Assembly: GCA_900466745.1 (NCBI GenBank)
Contig: UBNE01000030.1
Span: forward strand, 29,947 to 93,946
Reading direction: 5' to 3'
DNA length: 64,000 nt
Source: Hyphomicrobiales bacterium
GTDB lineage: Bacteria; Pseudomonadota; Alphaproteobacteria; Rhizobiales; Beijerinckiaceae
Shown: in pieces, positions 46,428 through 54,095 of the stretch
Position numbering within the stretch: position 1 is the stretch's first letter
Layout of the letters: each line of letters begins with the position of its first letter
Notes under the pieces: generated by a model
What the model was told of the DNA's origin: nothing
The model's input: the letters and a program-made list of their open reading frames with translations, nothing else
The model's database searches: none
Position numbers and translations under genes: made by a program

Positions 46428-46844
46428 ATGTCGTTCGGTCGAGACATCCAGACGCTGACGAACGTTATCAAGATACTGCGCCGGGAAGTCGACGAGCATT
46501 TCCCGGTCCAGATGGTCCATGTGATACTCGCGGTCGCCCAGCGGCCCGGCATCACGACGGCCGAGCTAGTGAAGGAGACGGACCTGTCGCAGCCGGCTGT
46601 GTCCCGTCTCCTGACCTCCCTGGGCAAGGAGCATTACACCCGCAAGAAGGCCGGCTATAACATCGTTGACACCGTCGATGACCCGGAGGACTCCCGCCGC
46701 AAGATTTCCTTTCTGACGAAGAAGGGACGGGACCTCATGGGGCAGCTTATCGGCGTCCTTCACGGCACTACTCAGGTCGACTTCGAGAGCCCCGTGGCAC
46801 GGGCTCATGTGGCCTCCATCGTGAAGGCCCGCTCGGGGGTCTAA
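46428..46844 (+). CDS. MarR-like winged-helix protein B (element)
   Basis: This 138-residue protein has the MarR fold order: helix (LTNVIKILRREVDEHFP), MVHVILAVAQRPGITTAELV, recognition helix DLSQPAVSRLLTSLGK, wing with DDPEDSRRKISFLTKKGRDL. The DPxDxRRxxxxLTxKG wing is the classical MarR signature. Start ATG at 46428 with an AGGAG site 7 nt upstream. A palindrome precedes it. It ends directly before the element tRNA, which is on the other strand. Confidence 0.78.
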   Translation: MSFGRDIQTLTNVIKILRREVDEHFPVQMVHVILAVAQRPGITTAELVKETDLSQPAVSRLLTSLGKEHYTRKKAGYNIVDTVDDPEDSRRKISFLTKKGRDLMGQLIGVLHGTTQVDFESPVARAHVASIVKARSGV

Positions 46845-46847
46845 TGG

Positions 46848-46929
46848 TGCGCGCTGCGGGACTCGAACCCGCACGCCCGAGGGCCTCGGATTTTAAGTCC
46901 GGTCTGGCTACCAATTTCAGCAAGCGCGC
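46848..46929 (-). tRNA. Element-borne tRNA-Leu(UAA)
   Basis: On the minus strand, acceptor GCGCGCT pairs perfectly with AGCGCGC, followed by discriminator A and an encoded CCA (46847-46845). The D arm is CTG...CAG. The anticodon arm CCGGA-CTTAAAA-TCCGA has one mismatched outer pair and anticodon TAA. A GCCC-TC-GGGC variable arm makes it type II, and the T arm is GCGGG-TTCGAGT-CCCGC. It differs from the host tRNA-Leu at many stem positions yet shares the anticodon loop. Its promoter would lie at about 46931-46967 (TTGACT on the minus strand). Confidence 0.85.
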
Positions 46930-46937
46930 GCGGCACT

Positions 46938-46980
46938 ACACCTGCCCGCCGCGTTTGCGCGAGTCAACCTATGCAGGTGT
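46938..46980. promoter_or_regulatory. Inverted repeat spanning the tRNA/integrase divergent promoter region
   Basis: ACACCTGC (46938-46945) and GCAGGTGT (46973-46980) are perfect 8-bp complements flanking TTGACT (minus strand, 46967-46962), which sits 18 nt from AGGTGT as a possible -10. The 66-nt gap separates the element tRNA and the integrase gene. Confidence 0.4.
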
Positions 46981-46995
46981 GGAAGGAATGCAGAT

Positions 46996-47669
46996 ATGCC
47001 CATAACCCTCAGGGGCTCGTCCTGGCAGGCCCAGGTGAACCACAAGATGCAGCGCTATCGGCGCAACTTCCCGACCAAGGACGAGGCCCGCGCTTGGGAG
47101 GCCGAGAGCAAGGCCCGTCTGCTGCGCGGGGAAGCCCCGGATATACGGCGCTGTCCCTCGACACCGGAATGCGGCAGGGCGAGGTGCTATCCATCCTGTT
47201 CGAGGACTGCCTGACCAACAAGGCCACCGTATGGGGCAAGCTGGCAAAGAGCGGGCGAAGCCGTACAGTGCCCCTCACGGCCCGCGCGCAGGGTATCATA
47301 GCTCGGCGCTTCAAGGCCGCTGGCGGGGACTCTGAGGCCCGGCGCAAGGCCGTCTTTGACGGTCTCAACCGCTGGAGCGTGGCCCACTACTGGGACCGGC
47401 TCTCCTCGACGATGAAGCTTCAGGACGACCGCGACTTCGTCCCCCATATCCTGCGTCACGAGTTCTGCTCGCGGCTGGCCGACCGGGGACTAAACGCGGC
47501 GGTCATCAAGGAGCTGGCGGGCCACTCCTCGCTGGTTGTCACGCAGCGCTATATCCGGGTCGGGGCTCAAGCGCTGGTCGACGCTATCGCCTCGCTGGAG
47601 AAGAGCGAGGCGCCACAAAACGCCGCGTGGCAAGCCGAGCGTGGCGAACATTCTGAATTAAATGCATAA
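46996..47669 (+). pseudogene. int: Tyrosine recombinase/integrase with internal deletion and frame change
   Basis: The first ~50 codons (from ATG 46996) give an arm-type domain (LRGSSWQAQV...DEARAWEAESKARLLRGEA). At about 47140 the frame shifts and the rest is a complete catalytic domain: TGMRQGEVLSILFEDC (Arg), KSGRSRTVPLTARA, HILRHEFCSRL (His-x-x-Arg), GHSSLVVTQRYIRVG (His and nucleophile Tyr). The ~100-residue SAM-like core-binding domain is missing between them. The gene points at the attachment copy 47767-47805. The last codons include TTA. Confidence 0.8.
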
Positions 47670-47766
47670 GTGAATAGATGGCGATTACTCGCCAAGCCCT
47701 ACTACAGCGGCGGTTCGAGAGATAAAGAGTGCTTCCTATGCCTTAGTGCATAGATAAGGGTGTGCC

Positions 47767-47805
47767 TTTTAAGTCTCTTGCGTCTACCAGTTTCGCCACG
47801 TCCGC
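47767..47805. repeat. Element attachment site, displaced tRNA 5'-half copy
   Basis: Same 39-nt block as 44567-44605 with two C-to-T changes, lying 98 nt after the integrase. The two changes would break the anticodon stem if this copy were used, consistent with drift of a non-functional half. The remaining sequence up to 47884 holds nothing else I can support. Confidence 0.85.
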
Positions 47806-47884
47806 GCGGTTCGAGCGGTAGCGGGCCGGACGGCGCGATGCAAGCGCCGGGGCCGCCCGATCGCGGCCGGCTCGTGCAGAGGCT

Positions 47885-48538
47885 TCAGCGCCTCCGGAAG
47901 ATCAGGCTGAGATTGTTCGCCGGCATCTCGACGATCCCGGGAGCGGCGAAGCCGCTGGCCTGCGCCAGCGCCGTGACCGCCCCGAGATCGCGCAGCCCCC
48001 ATTCAGGGTCGCGGCCGCGCAGGCTTTCGTCGAAGGCGGCGTTGCCGGGCTCGAGCGGCCGGCCCGGCCGGCGGAACGGGCCGTAGAGATAGAGCGGGGC
48101 GTCGCTCGCCAGCCCCGCGCCCGCCTTCGCGAAAAGCCCTTCGGCCGCGCTCCAGGGCGCGATATGGAGCATGTTGATGCAGAGGATCGCCGCCGGCGCC
48201 AGCGCGGGCCAGGCGGCGCCGCCGGCATCGAGATCGAGCGGCGGGCGGATGTTGCCGAGCCCGCTTTCGGCGACCCAGGCCGCGATGCTGGCGCGCGCCT
48301 CCGGGCTCGGGTCGCTCGGCTGGAAGGTCAGGGCCGGCAGCGCCTGCGCGAAATGCAGCACATGCTCGCCCGAACCGCTGGCGATCTCGAGGACGAGGCC
48401 CTGGGCGGGGAGGGCCTCGCGCAGCACGGCGAGGATGGCGTCGCGGTTGCGCTGCGCCGAGGGCGCATGCAGCTTCGCCTCGCCCCGCAGGCGGGCGATT
48501 TCGGCGGGATTCCAGAAGCTCGGCTTGGCGGTCGTCAC
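47885..48538 (-). CDS. DUF938 SAM-dependent methyltransferase-like protein
   Basis: This 217-residue protein has HAPSAQRNRDAILAVLRE and LVLEIASGSGEHVLHFAQALP (motif I), then LTFQPSDPSPEARASI and ILCINMLHIAPWSAAEGLF, the complete DUF938 pattern. Its substrate is unknown. It starts at the GTG at 48538 (MTTAKPSFWNP); the longer upstream frame is not family-like. Before integration of the element, tRNA-Leu would have lain just downstream of it on the same strand. Confidence 0.88.
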   Translation of the reverse strand: MTTAKPSFWNPAEIARLRGEAKLHAPSAQRNRDAILAVLREALPAQGLVLEIASGSGEHVLHFAQALPALTFQPSDPSPEARASIAAWVAESGLGNIRPPLDLDAGGAAWPALAPAAILCINMLHIAPWSAAEGLFAKAGAGLASDAPLYLYGPFRRPGRPLEPGNAAFDESLRGRDPEWGLRDLGAVTALAQASGFAAPGIVEMPANNLSLIFRRR

Positions 48539-48650
48539 GGGCGGCCTCGCAAATCTTGGTTCTCCCCCATCGCTTTGGGGGCACGATACGCTATAAGGGG
48601 GCCGGAAGCGGGCCGCCAGATGTCGCGGCTTTGCAGTCAGCAGGCTGGTT

Positions 48651-49934
48651 TTGTTAACCGAAATCCTGATCGTCGTGGTGCTGACCGTGGTCAACGGTCT
48701 GCTCTCCATGTCGGAACTCGCCGTCGTCTCATCGAGGCCGGCTCGGCTCAAGGTTCTCAGCGATCAGGGCAACAAGGGCGCGGCGACCGCCATGCGCCTC
48801 GCCGACGATCCCGGCCGCTTCCTCTCCACCGTCCAAATCGGCATCACGCTCGTCGGCGTGCTGTCGGGCGCCTTCTCCGGCGCCACGCTCGGCACGCGCC
48901 TGTCGGCCTGGCTCGGCACGCACGGCTTCTCGCCATCGGCGGCCGACACGCTCGGCGTCGGCCTCGTGGTCGTCGCCATCACCTATCTGTCGCTGATCCT
49001 CGGCGAGCTCGTGCCGAAGCAGATCGCCCTGCGCGACCCCGAGCGCGTCGCCGCCCGGGTGGCGCCGGCGATGGCGCTGCTGTCGCGGATCGGCGCGCCG
49101 CTGGTCTTCCTGCTCGACGTCTCCGGCAAGGCGGTGCTCGCCCTGCTCGGCCAGAAGGGCGAATCCGAGGAGAAGGTCACCGAGGAGGAGGTCCGCACCA
49201 TCATCGCCGAGGCCGAGACGGCCGGCGTGCTGGAGCGCGACGAACGCCAGATGATCGCCGGCGTCATGCGCCTGGCCGACCGCTCGGCCCGCGCCCTGAT
49301 GACGCCGCGCCGCGACGTCGAGGCCATCGACCTCTCCGACGATCTCGACGATATCCGCGCTCAGATCCGCGCGACCCGCCGCTCGCGCCTGCCGGTGCAG
49401 GACGGCGAGTCGGATGCGATCGTCGGCGTCGTCGTGGTCAAGGACCTGATCGACTTCCTGTCGCAGGGCGGGACGACGATGGAGGAGCTGCGCAAGCATG
49501 TGCAGGAGACGCCGATCGTGATGGACACGGCGGATTCGCTGCATGTGCTGCGCGAGATCCGCGCCAGCCGCGTGCATATGGCGCTGGTCTTCGACGAATA
49601 CGGCCATTTCGAGGGCATCATCACGCCCGGCGACGTGCTGGAGGCGATCATCGGCGCCTTCCAGGAGGAGGAGGAGGATGAGCCCGCCGTGGTGCCCCGT
49701 CCGGACGGCTCCTATCTGATCGCCGGCTGGATGCAGGCCGACGAGTTCTCCTCGGAATTCGGCATCCCGATGCCGCGCGACGCCGATTTCCAGACCGTCG
49801 CGGGCTTCATCCTGGCCGAGATGAACCATCTGCCCAATGTCGGCGAGACCTTCGACAAAGATGGCTGGCGCTTCGAGGTGGTCGATCTCGACGGCCGGCG
49901 GATCGACAAGATCCTGCTCAGCCCGCTCGCCTGA
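48651..49934 (+). CDS. CNNM/CorC-type membrane protein (hemolysin family)
   Basis: 427 residues: an N-terminal DUF21/CNNM domain with four membrane segments (LTEILIVVVLTVVNGLLSMS; LGELVPKQIALRDPE), a CBS pair (about 205-330; MTPRRDVEAIDL, VFDEYGHFEGIITPGDVLEA), and a C-terminal CorC_HlyC domain (DFQTVAGFILAEMNHLPNVG). Members are linked to Mg2+/Co2+ export. The start codon is TTG at 48651. The name hemolysin is historical. Confidence 0.92.
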   Translation: MLTEILIVVVLTVVNGLLSMSELAVVSSRPARLKVLSDQGNKGAATAMRLADDPGRFLSTVQIGITLVGVLSGAFSGATLGTRLSAWLGTHGFSPSAADTLGVGLVVVAITYLSLILGELVPKQIALRDPERVAARVAPAMALLSRIGAPLVFLLDVSGKAVLALLGQKGESEEKVTEEEVRTIIAEAETAGVLERDERQMIAGVMRLADRSARALMTPRRDVEAIDLSDDLDDIRAQIRATRRSRLPVQDGESDAIVGVVVVKDLIDFLSQGGTTMEELRKHVQETPIVMDTADSLHVLREIRASRVHMALVFDEYGHFEGIITPGDVLEAIIGAFQEEEEDEPAVVPRPDGSYLIAGWMQADEFSSEFGIPMPRDADFQTVAGFILAEMNHLPNVGETFDKDGWRFEVVDLDGRRIDKILLSPLA

Positions 49935-49940
49935 GCCTGG

Positions 49941-50267
49941 TTACGAGCCGTTTCGCGGCGGCTCGCCGGGCTCGATGATGCGGTATTCGGCGTCGATGAT
50001 CTCGATCCGGTCCGCCGCGGGGCGCTGGCCGGCGAAGGGGTCTGCCGGGCGGTCGAAGCCGGCGGCCCGGAGCTTGGCCTTGAGCCGCCAGACGGCGATG
50101 GCGCCGGCGACCGCGACGATCGGAATCAGGATGAGGGCGAGGCTCGCGGCCACCAGGAACAGCGTCACGCCGACGACGAAGCTCGCCGCCATGACGAGCC
50201 AGGTCACCCAGCGCGGCGCCGTGCCGGCGCGTCCGGTGAGCCGATCTTGCAGATTGACGCGGATCAT
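49941..50267 (-). CDS. Hypothetical small membrane protein
   Basis: 108 residues with two adjacent hydrophobic segments (about 20-40 and 42-60), then a basic stretch and a C-terminal EIIDAEYRIIEPGE motif often seen at the end of alphaproteobacterial small membrane proteins. Function unknown. Convergent with the CNNM gene. Confidence 0.65.
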   Translation of the reverse strand: MIRVNLQDRLTGRAGTAPRWVTWLVMAASFVVGVTLFLVAASLALILIPIVAVAGAIAVWRLKAKLRAAGFDRPADPFAGQRPAADRIEIIDAEYRIIEPGEPPRNGS

Positions 50268-50347
50268 GTCGTTTTCATTCCTTCCCGCGCCCAGAGATAG
50301 GAAGGAATTGCGGCGCTGGCGAGATGCCGGCTTGCGACTCTTGGTCC

Positions 50348-51541
50348 TCAGGCGGCGTCGCGCCAGTCGTAGAGCCAGTCATAGCGGCTGCGCATCCCCT
50401 CCGGCCCCAGGCGCCTGAGCACGAGGTCGCGCCCGACGCTCCAGGGCCAGCCGAGATGGAAGTTGCGGCCGTTCTCGCGGCTCGCCGCCTGCACGCGGGC
50501 GGCGCGCCGGGCACGGGCGGCGGCATAGGCCGCCATGGCGGCGGGCACGCCGGCCGCGCCCTCCCGCGCCAGATGCTCGGCCAGCAGGCGCGCCAGTACC
50601 GCGGCATCCTCGATGGCGAGCGAGGCGCCCTGCGCCAGGAAGGGCAGGACCGGATGGGCGGCGTCGCCGAGCAGCGCGATCCGTCCCTGCGCCATGGCGG
50701 CCGGCTTGCGGTCGAACAGCGACCAGACCTGCCAGCCGGGCGCCGCGCAGGCGAGCCGGCGCAGCGCCGGGGAGCCGGCGGCGAGATGCGCAGCCAGCAC
50801 GGCCCCGTCGCCCTCGCGGCTCCAGCCCTCGCGCGCTTCCGGCGCCTGGCGCAGGACGACCAGATTGACCTGCCGCCCGCTCGACACGGGATAGTGGACC
50901 GCATGGCGCCGGGGGCCGAGATGCAGGGTCACGCGCGGTTTCTCGCCGGCGGGGTTCTTGACGGCGGCGGCCGGAACCATGGTGCGCCAGGCCTCGTAGC
51001 CGGTGAATTCCGGCGCGGTCGCGTCACCCGTCAGGCTGCGCACGCGCGACCACAGCCCGTCGGCGCCGATCAGGCCGAGGCCGCGCAGGCTTTCGCCGCC
51101 GTTCTGGCCGGCGAGCGTTGCGGTGACGCCGGCCTCGTCCTGCCGGATCTCCTCGACGCCGCGCCCGACGATGAAGCGGATGTTCGGCATCGCCCGGGCG
51201 GCGTCGAGCAGGATGGTGTGCAGGTCGATGCGGCTGAGCAGGCGGAAGGGCGTCGGCGACGGCGCCGGATCGGCCGGCATCTCGACGATCGGCCGGCCGT
51301 CGCGCCAGCGCCGCACGATCAGCCCATGCGAGGAGACGCCGACGCGCTTCAGCGGCAAGGCGAGGTCGAGCGCCTCGAGCACCCGGCCGGAATTCGGGCC
51401 GATCTGCAGGCCCGCACCGGTCTCGCCGAAGCCGGTGCGCTTCTCGATCACGGTCGCGGCGATGCCGCGCCGGGCCAGCGACAACGCGGCCGTCAGGCCG
51501 CCGATCCCGGCGCCGGCGATGAGGAGGTGAGGAGCGGTCAC
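50348..51541 (-). CDS. FAD-dependent monooxygenase (salicylate/3-hydroxybenzoate hydroxylase-like)
   Basis: This 397-residue class A flavoprotein monooxygenase has the GxGxxG Rossmann motif AGAGIGGLTAALSLARRG at the N-terminus, GLQIGPNSGRVLEALDL, the DG motif GADGLWSRVR, and the GD motif ALLGDAAHPVLPFLAQGASL. It hydroxylates an aromatic acid with NAD(P)H and O2. The substrate cannot be read. It is isolated from any obvious aromatic catabolism genes. Confidence 0.88.
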   Translation of the reverse strand: MTAPHLLIAGAGIGGLTAALSLARRGIAATVIEKRTGFGETGAGLQIGPNSGRVLEALDLALPLKRVGVSSHGLIVRRWRDGRPIVEMPADPAPSPTPFRLLSRIDLHTILLDAARAMPNIRFIVGRGVEEIRQDEAGVTATLAGQNGGESLRGLGLIGADGLWSRVRSLTGDATAPEFTGYEAWRTMVPAAAVKNPAGEKPRVTLHLGPRRHAVHYPVSSGRQVNLVVLRQAPEAREGWSREGDGAVLAAHLAAGSPALRRLACAAPGWQVWSLFDRKPAAMAQGRIALLGDAAHPVLPFLAQGASLAIEDAAVLARLLAEHLAREGAAGVPAAMAAYAAARARRAARVQAASRENGRNFHLGWPWSVGRDLVLRRLGPEGMRSRYDWLYDWRDAA

Positions 51542-51667
51542 GGCGGAAGCCCTGGATGAATCGGCGAGCGCGGGATGGTCAGCGCAGATGCCCCTCAGAA
51601 CCTGCGCGGCGGGGCGGCGGCCGGCGGGGCCGCCGGGGTCGGGCCGTGGAAGACCGGGCCCTGGCGT

Positions 51668-51919
51668 TCAGGCCGCCTTGGCCGCGTCGTGATACTCGCA
51701 TTCCGGCGGGTTCGAGGCGCCGCCCTTGAGCGAGGCATCGTATTTGAACAGCGTCGAGCAATAGGGGCAGATGATCTCGGCATCCGAGCCCATGTCGAGG
51801 AAGACATGCGGATGGTCGAAGGGCGGCTTGGCGCCGATGCACATGAATTCGCGCGCGCCGATATGGATGACGGCGACGCCGGGGTCGTTCTGGAAATGCG
51901 GAATGCCGGTCGCGGCCAT
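51668..51919 (-). CDS. Zinc-finger (zf-CHCC) protein
   Basis: This 83-residue protein has a CHCC zinc motif: Cys in EFMCIGAKPPFDHPHVFLDM, His in FDHPHV, then ICPYCSTLF. This is the fold of the NDUFS6 accessory subunit of complex I. Bacterial copies are conserved small proteins. The start at 51919 (MAATGIPHFQND) is preferred over 12 upstream codons. Confidence 0.9.
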   Translation of the reverse strand: MAATGIPHFQNDPGVAVIHIGAREFMCIGAKPPFDHPHVFLDMGSDAEIICPYCSTLFKYDASLKGGASNPPECEYHDAAKAA

Positions 51920-52048
51920 GGCTCTTCGCTCTTCAAAGCTGGAATTCGCGCGCAACCTATCCCGTCGCGAAGCGAGATTCCAGAGGCTGTCGGGCGCCGG
52001 CGCCGGAGCGATTTGTCTCAGCGACGTGTTCGAGAGGCCGGGGTTCCC

Positions 52049-53038
52049 TCACGGCCCGCGCAGGCAGGCCTGGGCCAGGCGGGTCATGCGGGCGCCTTCC
52101 TCGGAGGAGAGCGTGTCGGCCAGCGCCTTCTGCCAGAGATTCTCGCGCTTCAGCCCGTCGACGGTGCAGGCGCAGATCTCCCGGCAGGCCTGCCCGGACA
52201 GCGAGGGGCCGGCGCAACTGCGCTGGCACTCGGCCCGGAAGGCGCGCTCGTCGGGCGAGAGGGGCGCCACGACCTGCGTCGCCAGCATGATCAGCCCGAT
52301 GAAGAGCGGCTGGTGGAGGAGATAGACGAGCAGGCTGTGGCGCCCGCCCCAGCAGATGATTCGCGCCGGCCCCGAGCGCGGGCGCCAGCCGGCCGCGGCC
52401 GTTCCCTCGAGGCGGGGCAAGGCGAGGCGGGCGAGCGCGATGCCGGCGAGCACGCAGCCGAACCAGGGGAAGACCGGCACGAAATCCGCCGTCTGGATCG
52501 GCGCATGCGAGAAGCCGAGCCAGACCGCCCAGGGCCGGTCGAGCAGCGGGCTCGCGACCAAGGCGGGCAGGGCGAAGGACGCCGCCGCCGCGAGCACGAC
52601 GAGGACGACCGGCAGGCGCAGGAAGGGCAGGGCGAGCACGCTCGCGACCGCGACATGGTGCAGGATGCCGAAGAAGATGAAGTTCTCGCGCATCGCGAAG
52701 AAGGTGCCGATCGTCACCGCCGCGGCCGCCGCGACGACCATGGCGAGCCGCTTCAGGAAGGCCGCCCGGTTCAGGCCCCGGCGCGTCGCCAGCACGAGGC
52801 TGACGCCGACGATGGCGAGGAAGGAGCCGGCGATGCAGCGCGCGAACAGCCGCCAACCGGGCTCGAAGGCGATGTCGGTCTCGATCAGCCCGAAATTCGA
52901 CAGGTCATAGGCGAAATGGAAGACGAACATCGCCAAGAGCGCGACGCCGCGGGCGAGGTCGACGAGCGCGATGCGGCCGCCCGTCGGCGCCGGGGCCGGA
53001 ATCGGTGCGGAGGGAGCGGCTGCGGCGGGCTCGGTCAT
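52049..53038 (-). CDS. DUF1624 / heparan-alpha-glucosaminide N-acetyltransferase-like membrane protein
   Basis: 329 residues with about seven or eight membrane segments. IALVDLARGVALLAMFVFHF with YDLSNFG and HSLLVYLLHQPLFIGLIM are the DUF1624/HGSNAT hallmarks. The last ~70 residues, after the final membrane helix, are a hydrophilic Cys-rich tail (CQRSCAGPSLSGQACREICA) not typical of the family core. Substrate unknown. Divergent from the hydrolase at 53140. Confidence 0.85.
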   Translation of the reverse strand: MTEPAAAAPSAPIPAPAPTGGRIALVDLARGVALLAMFVFHFAYDLSNFGLIETDIAFEPGWRLFARCIAGSFLAIVGVSLVLATRRGLNRAAFLKRLAMVVAAAAAVTIGTFFAMRENFIFFGILHHVAVASVLALPFLRLPVVLVVLAAAASFALPALVASPLLDRPWAVWLGFSHAPIQTADFVPVFPWFGCVLAGIALARLALPRLEGTAAAGWRPRSGPARIICWGGRHSLLVYLLHQPLFIGLIMLATQVVAPLSPDERAFRAECQRSCAGPSLSGQACREICACTVDGLKRENLWQKALADTLSSEEGARMTRLAQACLRGP

Positions 53039-53139
53039 GGCTGTCGTTCATAAGCAAGCCGCGCCGGCGCGGCTACCCAAAGCCGCCCCGGCATGGCAGG
53101 GAGAGCGGCGACCATAGACGGATTTCGGCGGCGGGACCC

Positions 53140-53907
53140 ATGCAGAGCTTTTCTTCCGACGGCGTGAGGATCGCCTATATCGACCTCGCGCCCACCGGCG
53201 AGACGCCGCGGCACCGGACCGTCGTCCTCGTCCACGGCTTCGCCTCGACCCACGCGATCAACTGGGTCAACACCCAGTGGACCAAATCGCTGACCCATGC
53301 CGGCTACCGCGTCGTCGCGCTCGACGACCGCGGCCATGGCGAGAGCGAGAAGCTCTACGATCCGGCCGCCTATTCCTCGCAGATCATGGCCGAGGATGTG
53401 CGCCGGCTGATGGACCATCTCGACATCCCGCGCGCAGCGGTGATGGGCTACTCGATGGGCGCGCGCATCTCGGCGCATCTGGCGCTGGCGCATCCGCAGC
53501 GGCTCGACGCGCTGCTGCTCGGCGGGCTCGGCATCCATCTGGTCGAGGGGGTGGGGCTGCCGATCGGCATCGCCGATGCCATGGAGGCGCCCTCGCTCGA
53601 TGTCCTGACCGACCCGATGCAGCGGATGTTCCGGGCCTTCGCCGAGCAGACGAAGAGCGATCTCAGGGCGCTCGCCGCCTGCATCCGCGGCACCCGCCAG
53701 ACGCTGACCGCCGAGCAGGTCGGCCGCATCTCGGTGCCGACCCTGGTCAGCGTCGGCACGAAGGACGATGTCTCCGGCTCCGGCCCGGAGCTGGCGAAGC
53801 TGATCCCCGGCGCGGAATCCTTCGCGATCGAGGGGCGGGACCACAATCTCGCGGTCGGCGACAAGAGCCACAAGCAGGCGGTTCTCGACTTTCTCGCGCG
53901 TTTGTGA
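53140..53907 (+). CDS. Alpha/beta-fold hydrolase
   Basis: 255-residue alpha/beta hydrolase: oxyanion-hole region VVLVHGFASTHAINW, nucleophile elbow VMGYSMGARISAHLAL (Ser), acidic residue near VSVGTKDDVSG, and His in IEGRDHNLAVGD. DDRGHGESEKLYDP fits esterase/epoxide-hydrolase-like enzymes. Substrate unknown. Start ATG at 53140; longer upstream frame is rejected as polar antisense. Confidence 0.9.
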   Translation: MQSFSSDGVRIAYIDLAPTGETPRHRTVVLVHGFASTHAINWVNTQWTKSLTHAGYRVVALDDRGHGESEKLYDPAAYSSQIMAEDVRRLMDHLDIPRAAVMGYSMGARISAHLALAHPQRLDALLLGGLGIHLVEGVGLPIGIADAMEAPSLDVLTDPMQRMFRAFAEQTKSDLRALAACIRGTRQTLTAEQVGRISVPTLVSVGTKDDVSGSGPELAKLIPGAESFAIEGRDHNLAVGDKSHKQAVLDFLARL

Positions 53908-54095
53908 GACTCTTCGGGCCGATCCGAGGCATTCTGGAAAAACCGGGCGACGCCAATGTGTTGTCGACATTCCCTGAAAAACTGAATCCGCCGCCTCGCT
54001 TTTCGATTCAACATCGTCCGGCTTGAGCCTTTGATGCCGCCCCCGGCTTGCGGCTAGGCTCTCCTCCTGTCGACGACCCTTTCCGGAGAACGAAC

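Larger units (their letters stand above)
44567..47805. mobile_element. Small decayed integrative element in tRNA-Leu(UAA)
   Basis: A segment of about 3.2 kb bounded by the 39-nt direct repeat. Its base composition is visibly less GC-rich than the surroundings. It carries two MarR-like regulators in opposite orientation, an integrase that has lost its middle, a separate copy of the integrase arm-type domain, several tiny unknown proteins, palindromic operator-like sites and its own tRNA-Leu. No replication, capsid or conjugation genes are present, so it is a satellite-like or eroded element. The repeat is the tRNA 5' half rather than the usual 3' half. Confidence 0.8.
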
